Origin: CBDTYW01 sp965364735
Lineage (GTDB): Bacteria > Actinomycetota > Nitriliruptoria > Nitriliruptorales > Nitriliruptoraceae
Assembly: GCA_965364735.1 (NCBI GenBank)
Contig: CBDTYW010000002.1
Span: 1-40,869, forward strand
DNA: 40,869 nucleotides
Direction of reading: 5' to 3'
Position numbers and translations under genes: made by a program. Position 1 is the first letter of the stretch. Each line of letters starts with the position of its first letter. Below the pieces are notes generated by a model, which saw only the letters and a list, made by a program, of their open reading frames with translations, searched no databases and was not told where the DNA came from. Shown piece by piece: positions 26,962 to 35,028 of this stretch.

Positions 26962-28593
26962 ATGGACGGAAGCCGAGCGACCGCACCTGCCGAGACGCAG
27001 GGCGAACACGCTTCGGACAGCAGGTCGGCTCTGCCGGTCGCTGCTTCCATCCTGCGCCCCACACAACCGGCGTTCGAGGTCGAGCATCTCGCCCCGGCGG
27101 CGATCCGGCTCGGGTCGGACATGCGGATCATGTCAGCAAACGATGCGGCGACGAAGGTCCTCGGATGTCGCCGCGACCTCGTCCTCGGCATGGCTGCATC
27201 GCTGTGGCTGTGCCCGGACATCCTCGACCACATTGCCTGTGGGCCGGCCGCCGTACTCGCTCCCGGTGAGATCCGGCGCGGTGACGGCACCCGGGCCGCT
27301 GTCCTCGTCGCGATGGCACCGTTCCAGGATGTCCGCGGACTCACCGTGATGATCTACCCGGAAGTCGCGAGCGCCGTCGGGACCGTGGCCGTCGCGGCCG
27401 CACATCGGGGCGACCTCACCAGAGCCATGTCCGACCTCGCGGGTCACCCCGACGTCGACGGGGCGCTGCGGGCCATCGCCCGCAGCATCCCGGTCGTGGT
27501 CGGCGCCGACCGCGCGCTCGCGGTCACGATCCGCGAGCGGTCCATGGAGATCACGGCCGTCCACGGCCTCGAGATGCTCGAGGGCGCTGCCCTCCTGCGT
27601 GAGCTGACGCAGATGCGGCTGCCGTCTCAGCCACGGAGCGTGGAGTTCGTCGTCACCCTGGGAGGTGTGCGACACAACGCGCTCGTGGAGCCGATCGACG
27701 GCCACGAGATCGAAGCCCTCATGGTCGTCCTGCGCCCCGCTGACGTCGTGTTCACCGAAGAGGATCGACAGCTCCTCGCGGACTGCTGCATGGTCGCCCG
27801 CGGGAGCCTCGAGATGGCGGCGGCGCTGGAACGCGAAGCCGAGCACGTCCGGGAGATGACGGAGCGGAGCGACGTCCAGAACGTGTTCCTGACCGCGGTG
27901 TCGCACGAGCTCCGGACGCCGCTGACGAACGTACGAGGGATCGCGCAGACGCTCGTCTCCGGCGGCGGCCGCATCGATGACGAGACACGCGAACACCTGC
28001 TGACGAGGCTGATGGTGAACGCGGAGCGGCTCGACGCCCTGCTGCGCGACCTCCTGGACCTCGACCGACTGCGTCGCGGCACCGCCGCCGTCTACGCCCG
28101 GGACATCGATCTGCGCGCCGTCGTGTTCGGGCTGGTCGAGACCACCGACGTGATCAACCGTCGCGACGTGGCGCTGGACCTCAACGCCGTCCGCGTGCAC
28201 GCCGAAGCCGGACACGTCGAGCGGATCCTCGACAACCTCATCGTCAACGCTGACCGGTACTCGCCCGCCGGAACGTCGATCGAGATCGACATCCGGACCG
28301 TTCCCGGGGGCGCTCAGATCCGCGTCAGCGACCACGGCGAAGGGGTCCGCCCCGATCTCCGCGAACGGATCTTCGAGCCCTTCACCCGCGGCGACTCCAT
28401 CGTCGAACACTCCCCGGGCGTCGGGATCGGGCTCACGCTCGTTCGTCGCCTCGCCGAGCTGAACGGCGGACGTGCCTGGGTCACCGATCGGGAGGACGGC
28501 ACCCCCGGTGCCTGCTTCCACGTCTACCTGCCGCGAGCCCGCACAGAAGGAGCCGACAAGCCCACGGCGCTGGAGCATCTCCACGCCGCGTGA
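26962..28593 (+). CDS. Soluble sensor histidine kinase (PAS/GAF-like input, HisKA, HATPase)
   Basis: 543 residues without a membrane helix. A PAS-like segment is at ~45-130 (MRIMSANDAATKVLGCRRDL), a GAF-like region at ~150-285 ending FTEEDRQLLADCC, a helical linker, and HisKA with the phospho-acceptor His315 in FLTAVSHELRTPLTNVRG. The ATPase domain has the N-box ILDNLIVNADRYSP (~423-436), the G1 box SDHGEG, FEPFTRG, and the G2 box GVGIGLTLVRRL. It ends just before a strong terminator. No response regulator is in the window, so it is an orphan kinase here. Two small membrane proteins directly upstream are candidate partners. Confidence 0.93.
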   Translation: MDGSRATAPAETQGEHASDSRSALPVAASILRPTQPAFEVEHLAPAAIRLGSDMRIMSANDAATKVLGCRRDLVLGMAASLWLCPDILDHIACGPAAVLAPGEIRRGDGTRAAVLVAMAPFQDVRGLTVMIYPEVASAVGTVAVAAAHRGDLTRAMSDLAGHPDVDGALRAIARSIPVVVGADRALAVTIRERSMEITAVHGLEMLEGAALLRELTQMRLPSQPRSVEFVVTLGGVRHNALVEPIDGHEIEALMVVLRPADVVFTEEDRQLLADCCMVARGSLEMAAALEREAEHVREMTERSDVQNVFLTAVSHELRTPLTNVRGIAQTLVSGGGRIDDETREHLLTRLMVNAERLDALLRDLLDLDRLRRGTAAVYARDIDLRAVVFGLVETTDVINRRDVALDLNAVRVHAEAGHVERILDNLIVNADRYSPAGTSIEIDIRTVPGGAQIRVSDHGEGVRPDLRERIFEPFTRGDSIVEHSPGVGIGLTLVRRLAELNGGRAWVTDREDGTPGACFHVYLPRARTEGADKPTALEHLHAA

Positions 28594-28642
28594 ACGCCAG
28601 CGTCCGCGGCCCCGCCCGGACGTGGACGCTCGCGTACACGAC

Positions 28643-28670
28643 GAACGGCCGCCCTTCGGGGCGGCCGTTC
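28643..28670. terminator. Strong stem-loop terminator between histidine kinase and tRNA-Leu
   Basis: Perfect 12-bp stem (GAACGGCCGCCC / GGGCGGCCGTTC) with a TTCG loop, lying 49 bases after the kinase stop and 2 bases from the tRNA 3' end. It can serve both convergent transcripts; no T-tract follows on either strand, as is common in high-GC Actinobacteria. Confidence 0.8.
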
Positions 28671-28672
28671 TG

Positions 28673-28759
28673 TGGTGCGGAAGGGGGGACTTGAACCCCC
28701 ACGCCTGTTAAGGCACACGGCCCTCAACCGTGCGCGTCTGCCAATTCCGCCACTTCCGC
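28673..28759 (-). tRNA. tRNA-Leu (anticodon GAG), CCA encoded
   Basis: The minus strand folds as a class II tRNA: acceptor stem GCGGAAG/CTTCCGC, discriminator A followed by an encoded CCA, D-arm with GGCAGAC, anticodon stem CACGG/CCGTG with loop TTGAGGG (anticodon GAG, reading CUC/CUU), variable arm GCCT-TAAC-AGGC, and T-arm GGGGGTTCAAGTCCCCC. Long variable arm confirms leucine class. Downstream of secG in the conserved tpiA-secG-tRNA-Leu order. Confidence 0.97.
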
Positions 28760-28792
28760 GTGACCATCGCAAACGCAGGTGCGACGCGAGAA

Positions 28793-28798
28793 ATCGTA
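28793..28798 (-). promoter_or_regulatory. Putative -10 element of tRNA-Leu
   Basis: On the minus strand TACGAT is located 33 bases before the 5' end of the tRNA, in the gap after the peptide-binding lipoprotein gene. ATGAAA about 19 bases further upstream is a weak -35 candidate. It suggests that the tRNA need not depend on read-through from the upstream operon. Confidence 0.4.
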
Positions 28799-28818
28799 GC
28801 CCATCGGCCGCGAAGGTT

Positions 28819-30339
28819 TCATGTCGACGTGCCCCCGCCGGCCACCATCTCCCACGTTGCCGCGTCCGCGAGGCTTCCGCCCAGCCATCCGCTGGGATCG
28901 ACGCCGCCGATGCGCTGCTCCGACCACGCCGTCACAGCCCCGATCTCGAAGAGCGGGAGGTCAACCCCGAGGTCGCGGAGGGATGCTTCCGCATCCAGCA
29001 GATCGGTCGACCCCGGGCCACCGGACCGTTCGTGCATGACGGCTGCGTCCACCGCCTCGGGCCTCGCGCCCGCGATGGCCCGGGCGCTCGGCCACGGGGT
29101 GAGCCGCTCCACCCGGAGCGCGGCGTCACGCTGGGTGTCACGTACGACGAGCTCAGGATCGAGGAAGACGAGCTGCACCGAGCCACCAGACCCATCGATC
29201 GCTCGCTGGAGGGTGCGTGCTGCGAACCCGGGCGCCTCCTGACCGCGCGGGACGGCGAGCGTGAACTCGCCCACGCCACGGAGGGCATTCGCCGAGATGC
29301 CCGAGGGCACCCACGGTCCCACGCCGCCGGGCACGAGGCTGGACGCGACGCGGCCCTGCACTCGAAGGAGTCCGTCGACGAACTCATCGAGCGCGACGAC
29401 GTCGCCGATCCGGACCCGGGTCGCTGCGTCCGCTCCCAACCTGCCGTCCGGCCGCCACGCCAGCGTGAAGCGGGTCCCCCCGACGGGCGCACCAGCCGCG
29501 ACCCCGTCGAGGTCCTCGGCCCGGTCCACGGGGTTCAGAGCCAGATGTCCGGTCACGACGTCAAGGTCATCGCGGTCGAGGAGCCCCAGCGCGGTCTCGT
29601 AGGTCGGAACCACCACGAGCTCGATGGCTTCGAGACCAGGCGGACCCAACGGACCGTCGAGGTGGGCATCAAACCTGACGGTCAGCCCCGGCGTCAGCTC
29701 GCCGATCGTGAAGGCTCCTCCCGTGATCGTAGGGGGACCAACGACGAGCTCGAGCCCCGCGCGCGCCACCTCGGCGGGCATGACCGTCTGCAGCTCCGCG
29801 AGCAGCCACGCCCATCTCGGCTCGACGTCGTCGAACCGCACCCGCACCGTCGCAGGGTCGATCGCGGTCACCTCGACGACGCCGGCCCATCGCGCCGCCT
29901 GGCTGGGCAGGACGCGCAGCGCATCGATGGTCGCCACCACGTCCTTGGCGGACACGGGCGTGCCGTCCGACCAGCTGCCGGGCCGCAGCGAGAGCTCCAC
30001 GAGCGTCGGCTCGTCGGCGACGCTCACGACCCGCACCTTCCCCGCGAGCGCAGGAACGAGCTGCCCGACGGCGTCAAGGCGCAGCAGCGGCAACCCCCAC
30101 AGGGCGGCGAGGTCCGTCGCGGCGACGTCGCCGGGGAGCCACGGTCCCCACGCCGCAGGCTCTCCCGGATAGCCGACCCGGGCCATGCCCCTCGGGGTTC
30201 GCGACGTCACAGGCGCTGCGTCCAGCACGACCGGACCGAAGACCGGCGCCGCAGCCTGCTCGAGCTCCGGGCTCGAGCAGGCGGCCAGCATCACCGCGAA
30301 GCAGGCCAGGAACGCAGCCAGTCGTCGCCGCCGGATCAT
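28819..30339 (-). CDS. Peptide ABC transporter substrate-binding lipoprotein (SBP_bac_5), orphan copy 2
   Basis: 506 residues. Signal peptide with lipobox LAAC (Cys21) after MIRRRRLAAFLACFAVM. The family-5 binding-protein fold is suggested by SWSDGTPVSAKDVVATIDAL (~122-141, the classical WxDGxPxTAxDV motif) and WRPDGRL... VRIGDVVALDEFVDGLLR; the C-terminal lobe is diverged and lacks the usual NPTGYS-like segments. No permease or ATPase gene accompanies it. ATG 30339 overlaps the stop of the upstream binding-protein gene (ATGA), so both are made together. Ligand unknown. Confidence 0.83.
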   Translation of the reverse strand: MIRRRRLAAFLACFAVMLAACSSPELEQAAAPVFGPVVLDAAPVTSRTPRGMARVGYPGEPAAWGPWLPGDVAATDLAALWGLPLLRLDAVGQLVPALAGKVRVVSVADEPTLVELSLRPGSWSDGTPVSAKDVVATIDALRVLPSQAARWAGVVEVTAIDPATVRVRFDDVEPRWAWLLAELQTVMPAEVARAGLELVVGPPTITGGAFTIGELTPGLTVRFDAHLDGPLGPPGLEAIELVVVPTYETALGLLDRDDLDVVTGHLALNPVDRAEDLDGVAAGAPVGGTRFTLAWRPDGRLGADAATRVRIGDVVALDEFVDGLLRVQGRVASSLVPGGVGPWVPSGISANALRGVGEFTLAVPRGQEAPGFAARTLQRAIDGSGGSVQLVFLDPELVVRDTQRDAALRVERLTPWPSARAIAGARPEAVDAAVMHERSGGPGSTDLLDAEASLRDLGVDLPLFEIGAVTAWSEQRIGGVDPSGWLGGSLADAATWEMVAGGGTST

Positions 30340-32057
30340 CGAGGACCCGTGACGAACGCATCGTCGAGCACCATCCGACCGATGCCGTCGAAGCGAAGAC
30401 CGCCGACATCACCATCGACGACGCGGTTGATCCGGTAGGCGAAGACCGGGGTCATGGGGAGCGCGTCGAGCACCCGGTGCTCGATCTCGCCGTAGATCCT
30501 TCGCCGTGCGGCTCCCTCGATCTCCACGGCAGCAGCTGCGAACAGGGCCTCGACCTCATCGTCGACCCAGCGGCTCACGTTCGTCCGGCCGAGCTCGGCC
30601 GCGGAGAAGAGCGCCGGCAGCACCGCACCTGCGCTCGCAACGTCCGCAGACCAGCCGAAGCGGAACATCTGAAGCCCGCTCGGCGCCCGAAGCGCTGCGG
30701 CGTAGTCCTGGAGCGGGAGCGCCTGCACGTCGACGGTGACACCGAGGTTGGCCTCCAACGAGCCACGGATCGCCTCAGCGACGCTCCCATGGACCTGGCC
30801 GGTGTTGTGGACGAAGGTGAGCTGCGCGGGGAGCAGCAGCTCGGCAACCCGGTCGCGGACCGCAGCGGGATCATGGACGCACGAGGCCGCGCACCCGCCC
30901 GGATCTCCCCCGGTGATCCCGTCGGGGACGTAGGCCCGCAACGCGACCCGGGCGTCGCGCAGGAGATCGCCCACGATCCGTTCACGGTCGATCAGCTGCG
31001 ACACTGCGCGTCGGACCTCGTCCTCGTCGAACGGCGGGATCGAGGTGTTGAAGCCCACGAGGTAGGTCACGCCGGTTGCGCCGCGCATGACGCCCCGCCC
31101 GGATCGCTCGGATGAGCCGAACCGGCCCACCGCGTCGATCAGGGACGCGGACGGGACCGTCGCGACATCGACGTTGCCCGCAAGGAAGTCGGCGTACTCC
31201 GCCCGGCTCCCGGTGTCGTTGGAGTAGATCCGGAAGATGACCTCGTCGAGCCAGGGGCCCCCGTCCTCGGCGGGGCCGCGAGCGTGGCCGGCGACGCGCC
31301 GAGCCCGGATGAACTCGTTGTGCACCCACGGCTCGGCCATCCGGAACCGACCGTTGCCGACGGGTGAGGCGCCGACGTCCTCGCCACCGAAGCTGGCCGG
31401 CACGGGGGCGAGCGCCGGGTGTGAGAGCACGGTGAGGAAGTCAGCGGAGGGCCGGAAGAAGCGGAGCTCCAACGTCTCGTCGTCGATGGCGCGGACGCCC
31501 GAGAGCGCCGCGCCGCCGGCCTGCGCGACATCCCACCCGACGATCGGCTCGAGCAGCCGTGCCCAGGGCGAGGAAACGGCCGGATCAGCGATGGTCTGGA
31601 ACGTGCGGACGAAGTCGGCGGCGACCACGGGGGCCCCGTCGTGGAACGCATCATCGCCGAGACGAAGGGTCAGCCGGCTGGCGACCTGTTCCGGCGTGCT
31701 TGTCGGCGCGGGAGACCCAGCCTCGTCGAGCGGCCCCCACGACCACGACACCGCGACCTCGGGAAGGACGCTGCCGGACGGACCGATGGTGACCAGCCCG
31801 TCGAACAGCGCGTCGACGACCGTGAGGTCGGTCTCCCCGACCGCGAACCTCGGGTCGATCGACCCCGGGTCGCCGCCGAGCCCGACGCGCAATGTGCCGC
31901 CGCGCCGCTCGTCAACGGACTCGCTGGCCGATCGGGAGGAGGCCAGCGGATCCGGGCGCGCGGTGTCGTCCGACCCGCCGACCTGCACCGGATCTCCGGT
32001 GCAGGCCACAACCAGTGCAGCCAGGACGACCGCGAGGGCCCGAGGGCGCTTGGTCAG
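30336..32057 (-). CDS. Peptide ABC transporter substrate-binding lipoprotein (SBP_bac_5), orphan copy 1, probable CTG start
   Basis: SBP_bac_5 features: GGTLRVGLGGDPGSIDP after the N-terminal linker, LVTIGPSGSVLPEVAVSW, FHDGAPVVAADFVRTFQTI and the C-terminal ALPMTPVFAYRINRVV. The first ATG/GTG/TTG in frame is the GTG at 32009, which would give MACTGD and cut the signal peptide in the middle. Reading upstream gives TKRPRALAVVLAALVVAC, a perfect lipoprotein signal with lipobox VVAC, starting at CTG 32057; this CTG overlaps the secG stop (CTGA) exactly as ATGA junctions do elsewhere here. No other start codon is in frame further upstream through secG. From CTG the product is 573 residues. A sequencing error is the alternative. 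Confidence 0.83.
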   Translation of the reverse strand: MTKRPRALAVVLAALVVACTGDPVQVGGSDDTARPDPLASSRSASESVDERRGGTLRVGLGGDPGSIDPRFAVGETDLTVVDALFDGLVTIGPSGSVLPEVAVSWSWGPLDEAGSPAPTSTPEQVASRLTLRLGDDAFHDGAPVVAADFVRTFQTIADPAVSSPWARLLEPIVGWDVAQAGGAALSGVRAIDDETLELRFFRPSADFLTVLSHPALAPVPASFGGEDVGASPVGNGRFRMAEPWVHNEFIRARRVAGHARGPAEDGGPWLDEVIFRIYSNDTGSRAEYADFLAGNVDVATVPSASLIDAVGRFGSSERSGRGVMRGATGVTYLVGFNTSIPPFDEDEVRRAVSQLIDRERIVGDLLRDARVALRAYVPDGITGGDPGGCAASCVHDPAAVRDRVAELLLPAQLTFVHNTGQVHGSVAEAIRGSLEANLGVTVDVQALPLQDYAAALRAPSGLQMFRFGWSADVASAGAVLPALFSAAELGRTNVSRWVDDEVEALFAAAAVEIEGAARRRIYGEIEHRVLDALPMTPVFAYRINRVVDGDVGGLRFDGIGRMVLDDAFVTGPR

Positions 32058-32278
32058 GGCAGGATCTTGACGAGGACGCCATCGGTGATGAGGAAGGCGA
32101 CGGCAGAGAAGACGGTGAGCCGGTCGAGGTTCTTCTCCACGACCGCCGAGCCGCCCAGGTTGCCGCCACCACCACCGAACATGTCAGACATCCCGCCGCC
32201 GGTGCCGCGGTGCAGGAGGATGAAGAGGATCATCACGCCTGCGAAGATCACGTGCATGACGAGGACGAAGGCAACCAC
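32054..32278 (-). CDS. secG: Preprotein translocase subunit SecG
   Basis: 74 residues, two membrane helices separated by the Gly-rich loop. The family signature is ILLHRGTGGGMSDMFGGG followed by NLDRLTVFSAVAF. SecG assists SecYE in protein export. The start is a GTG with only a weak Shine-Dalgarno; an internal ATG (M8) would be too short for TM1. It is 43 bases downstream of the M56 peptidase gene and its stop overlaps the next lipoprotein start. In many bacteria secG follows tpiA directly and precedes tRNA-Leu; here other genes have been placed on both sides. Confidence 0.95.
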   Translation of the reverse strand: MVAFVLVMHVIFAGVMILFILLHRGTGGGMSDMFGGGGGNLGGSAVVEKNLDRLTVFSAVAFLITDGVLVKILP

Positions 32279-32321
32279 GAGGTACTCGAATCAGGGGAAG
32301 TGGGACGTGGGCGTGCCGCGC

Positions 32322-33671
32322 TCAGCGGATGCGGTCACCCAGGTTGGTCAGAACGTAGACGGAGAAGCCACGGTTCCCGTCACCGACGAGCGCTCGGGCT
32401 CGGAACCGTGGCTCGTTGATCAGGTCGAGCGGGGCGACGACGACGGACGGAGTCGGCTGCCAGCGCAGCGATGACGACGGCGCCACGGGCGCGCAGACCA
32501 CGTCGACACGGAAACACGCGGCCTCGGTGGCGAGGTCGTCGAGTCCGTCGGCGCGCACAGGGGTCTCGGCCGCCAAGGGGCCCAACGAGGTGCTGCGGTA
32601 GACGTCGAAGGCAACGGGCTCCCGGAAGACAGGGCGCTCGATCTGGGCATCTGCGCTGCCCAGGTACTGGAACATCACGCCCTTGGGACCGATGTCGGAC
32701 ATCGCCGGTGGCAGGACCGCTGCGATGGTGACGGCTCCGATGACGGCGGTCAGCAACGCGCCGGTCTCCGATGCGACCCGGAGCCGGGACGGCCTCGAGG
32801 CGTTGTCCACCAAGGCCTCGACGCGACGGACGAGGGTGCCCTCCGCGACGAACGCTGCCGCTGGGCATGACGCCGACGCCTGGTCGATGACCTTCATCAG
32901 GCCCGAGGCCAGGGCTGCAGGTCGGTTCGTCAACGCGACCGCCGCTTCGTCGGCAGCGAGCTCGCGCTCCGAGTGGAGCTGGCGCAAGGCCCACCGACCG
33001 CCGAGCGGTACGAAGAACATGATGTCGCGCACGATCCCCAACGCCAACGCGACAAGGTTGTCGCGACGACGTACGTGGGCGAGCTCGTGCGCGAGGACGC
33101 CCCGGAGCTCGTCGATGTCGAGCGACTCGAGCAGCTGCGCGTCGATGACGAGCTGCGGGCTGCGAACGCCGATGACGGCGGCGCCGCCGCTGCACGCAGG
33201 CGAGATCCATGATCGTGGGGCCGGGACGCGGGAGGCCACGGCGAGGTCGGCGATCTCCTGTCGGAGCCTGCTGGGGGCGCCGACAGCGTCGGCCAGGACC
33301 GAAGCCGAGTGGCGGTGGACGCGCCAGAGGCGCAGCCCGATCCGGGTGACGGACACCACGAACCAGGCGGACAGCAGGGCACCGACGGCCACGGGGCGGA
33401 ACCACGACATGGAGATGTCGGAGAAGATCACGCCCTCGGCGCTGCCGGCTTCGCTCAGGAAGCTGGGCACCGATGAAGCACGTCCGGCGACCAGGACCGC
33501 CATCACCAGCGCGAGCGACGGGACGACGGCCGCAGCGGCTCGAACCCCTGCGGACTGCAGGCCCGTGCGAAGCAGGCTTCGTGCGAGCACGACGGCAACG
33601 ACCGACGCGAGGATCGCCCGCAGGACGATCGAGTCGGTCAACAGCGTGAACTGCAGGCCTCCGTCGAGCAC
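32322..33671 (-). CDS. M56-family (BlaR1/MecR1-like) membrane metallopeptidase without a penicillin-binding domain
   Basis: 449 residues from GTG 33671 (AGGAGG twelve bases upstream, after the blaI stop); the frame also extends to 33707 inside blaI. N-terminal helices (~10-110) precede the M56 peptidase domain with VLAHELAHVRRRDN (His195, Glu196, His199) and HSERELAADEAAV (Glu237, Asp241). A further helix (~320-345) leads into a ~100-residue C-terminal domain that shows no serine beta-lactamase/PBP motifs (no SxxK, SxN or KTG). In BlaR1 the M56 domain becomes active on signal binding and leads to BlaI cleavage; here the sensor domain must detect something else. Coupled to blaI. Confidence 0.87.
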   Translation of the reverse strand: MLDGGLQFTLLTDSIVLRAILASVVAVVLARSLLRTGLQSAGVRAAAAVVPSLALVMAVLVAGRASSVPSFLSEAGSAEGVIFSDISMSWFRPVAVGALLSAWFVVSVTRIGLRLWRVHRHSASVLADAVGAPSRLRQEIADLAVASRVPAPRSWISPACSGGAAVIGVRSPQLVIDAQLLESLDIDELRGVLAHELAHVRRRDNLVALALGIVRDIMFFVPLGGRWALRQLHSERELAADEAAVALTNRPAALASGLMKVIDQASASCPAAAFVAEGTLVRRVEALVDNASRPSRLRVASETGALLTAVIGAVTIAAVLPPAMSDIGPKGVMFQYLGSADAQIERPVFREPVAFDVYRSTSLGPLAAETPVRADGLDDLATEAACFRVDVVCAPVAPSSSLRWQPTPSVVVAPLDLINEPRFRARALVGDGNRGFSVYVLTNLGDRIR

Positions 33672-33678
33672 TCGTTCG

Positions 33679-34080
33679 TCAGCCCTCCTGCTCGCGCGCC
33701 CGCTCAACGGCGGAGCGCAAGGTGTCGAGCGTCATCGTGTCCACGTCCTCGACCACCTCGGCGAGGTAGGAGGCCGCCGGCTCGGGGTAACGCTCGAGCA
33801 GCCAGCTCAGGACGTTGCCGACCGTCGATCGGGCGTAGGTCTCTCGGGCGATGGCCGGCTGATAGCGGTGCGCCAGACCGTCGGTGTCCCGGCTGAGCAG
33901 GCCCTTGGCTGCCAGGCGGGTCATCGTCGTCATGACGGTCGTGTAGGCGATCTGCCGGCGGGAGGCCAGCTCGCCGTGGACATCACGGACGGTCGTGTCG
34001 CCGAGCGACCAGACCACGTCCATGACCTCCTGCTCGAGCGGACCGAGCATGCTGTCGAGGGGTTCGCTGCGACGGCTCAT
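33679..34080 (-). CDS. BlaI/MecI/CopY-family repressor
   Basis: 133 residues. The winged helix-turn-helix is clear: LGPLEQEVMDVVWSLGDTTV then RQIAYTTVMTTMTRLAAKGL, followed by HRYQPAIARETYARSTVGNV and a C-terminal dimerisation helix region. The ATG at 34080 is preceded by GAGGA eight bases upstream; the longer frame to 34119 is rejected. In the BlaR system the repressor dimer is inactivated by proteolysis in its helical linker when the M56 partner senses its signal. Expected targets: its own promoter and perhaps the downstream genes (M56 peptidase, secG, two lipoproteins). Confidence 0.92.
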   Translation of the reverse strand: MSRRSEPLDSMLGPLEQEVMDVVWSLGDTTVRDVHGELASRRQIAYTTVMTTMTRLAAKGLLSRDTDGLAHRYQPAIARETYARSTVGNVLSWLLERYPEPAASYLAEVVEDVDTMTLDTLRSAVERAREQEG

Positions 34081-34146
34081 GGCGCGTCCTCTTCCTGGTG
34101 CGCTCGCCGAGGGAGGCATCCCTCGACCGGAACGGATCGTATCGCC

Positions 34147-34166
34147 GCTGACCCGCTCGGGTCAGC
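34147..34166. repeat. Perfect 8-bp inverted repeat between tpiA and blaI (operator or terminator)
   Basis: GCTGACCC gctc GGGTCAGC, a perfect dyad with a 4-base spacer. On the minus strand CTGACC inside it could be the -35 and TACGAT (34138-34143), 18 bases later, the -10 of blaI, so the dyad would overlap the promoter as an autoregulatory operator. It could equally be the tpiA terminator, 65 bases after the tpiA stop codon; it has no T-tract. Confidence 0.45.
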
Positions 34167-34230
34167 CTACGTTCGTCCGTGCCCTCAGCGCGTCAGGCGG
34201 AACGTCAGGCGCACGCTCCGCGGGACTCCG

Positions 34231-35004
<774 letters not shown>

Positions 35005-35028
35005 GGGTGGCTCCGGGAGTGAGCGCCG

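Noticed and set aside
27133..28584. 483-residue minus-strand frame opposite the histidine kinase
   Set aside because: Antisense mirror of a gene with complete HisKA and HATPase motifs.
28524..28772. Short frames running over the tRNA-Leu and terminator
   Set aside because: They cover a perfectly folded tRNA and hairpin and show no family similarity.
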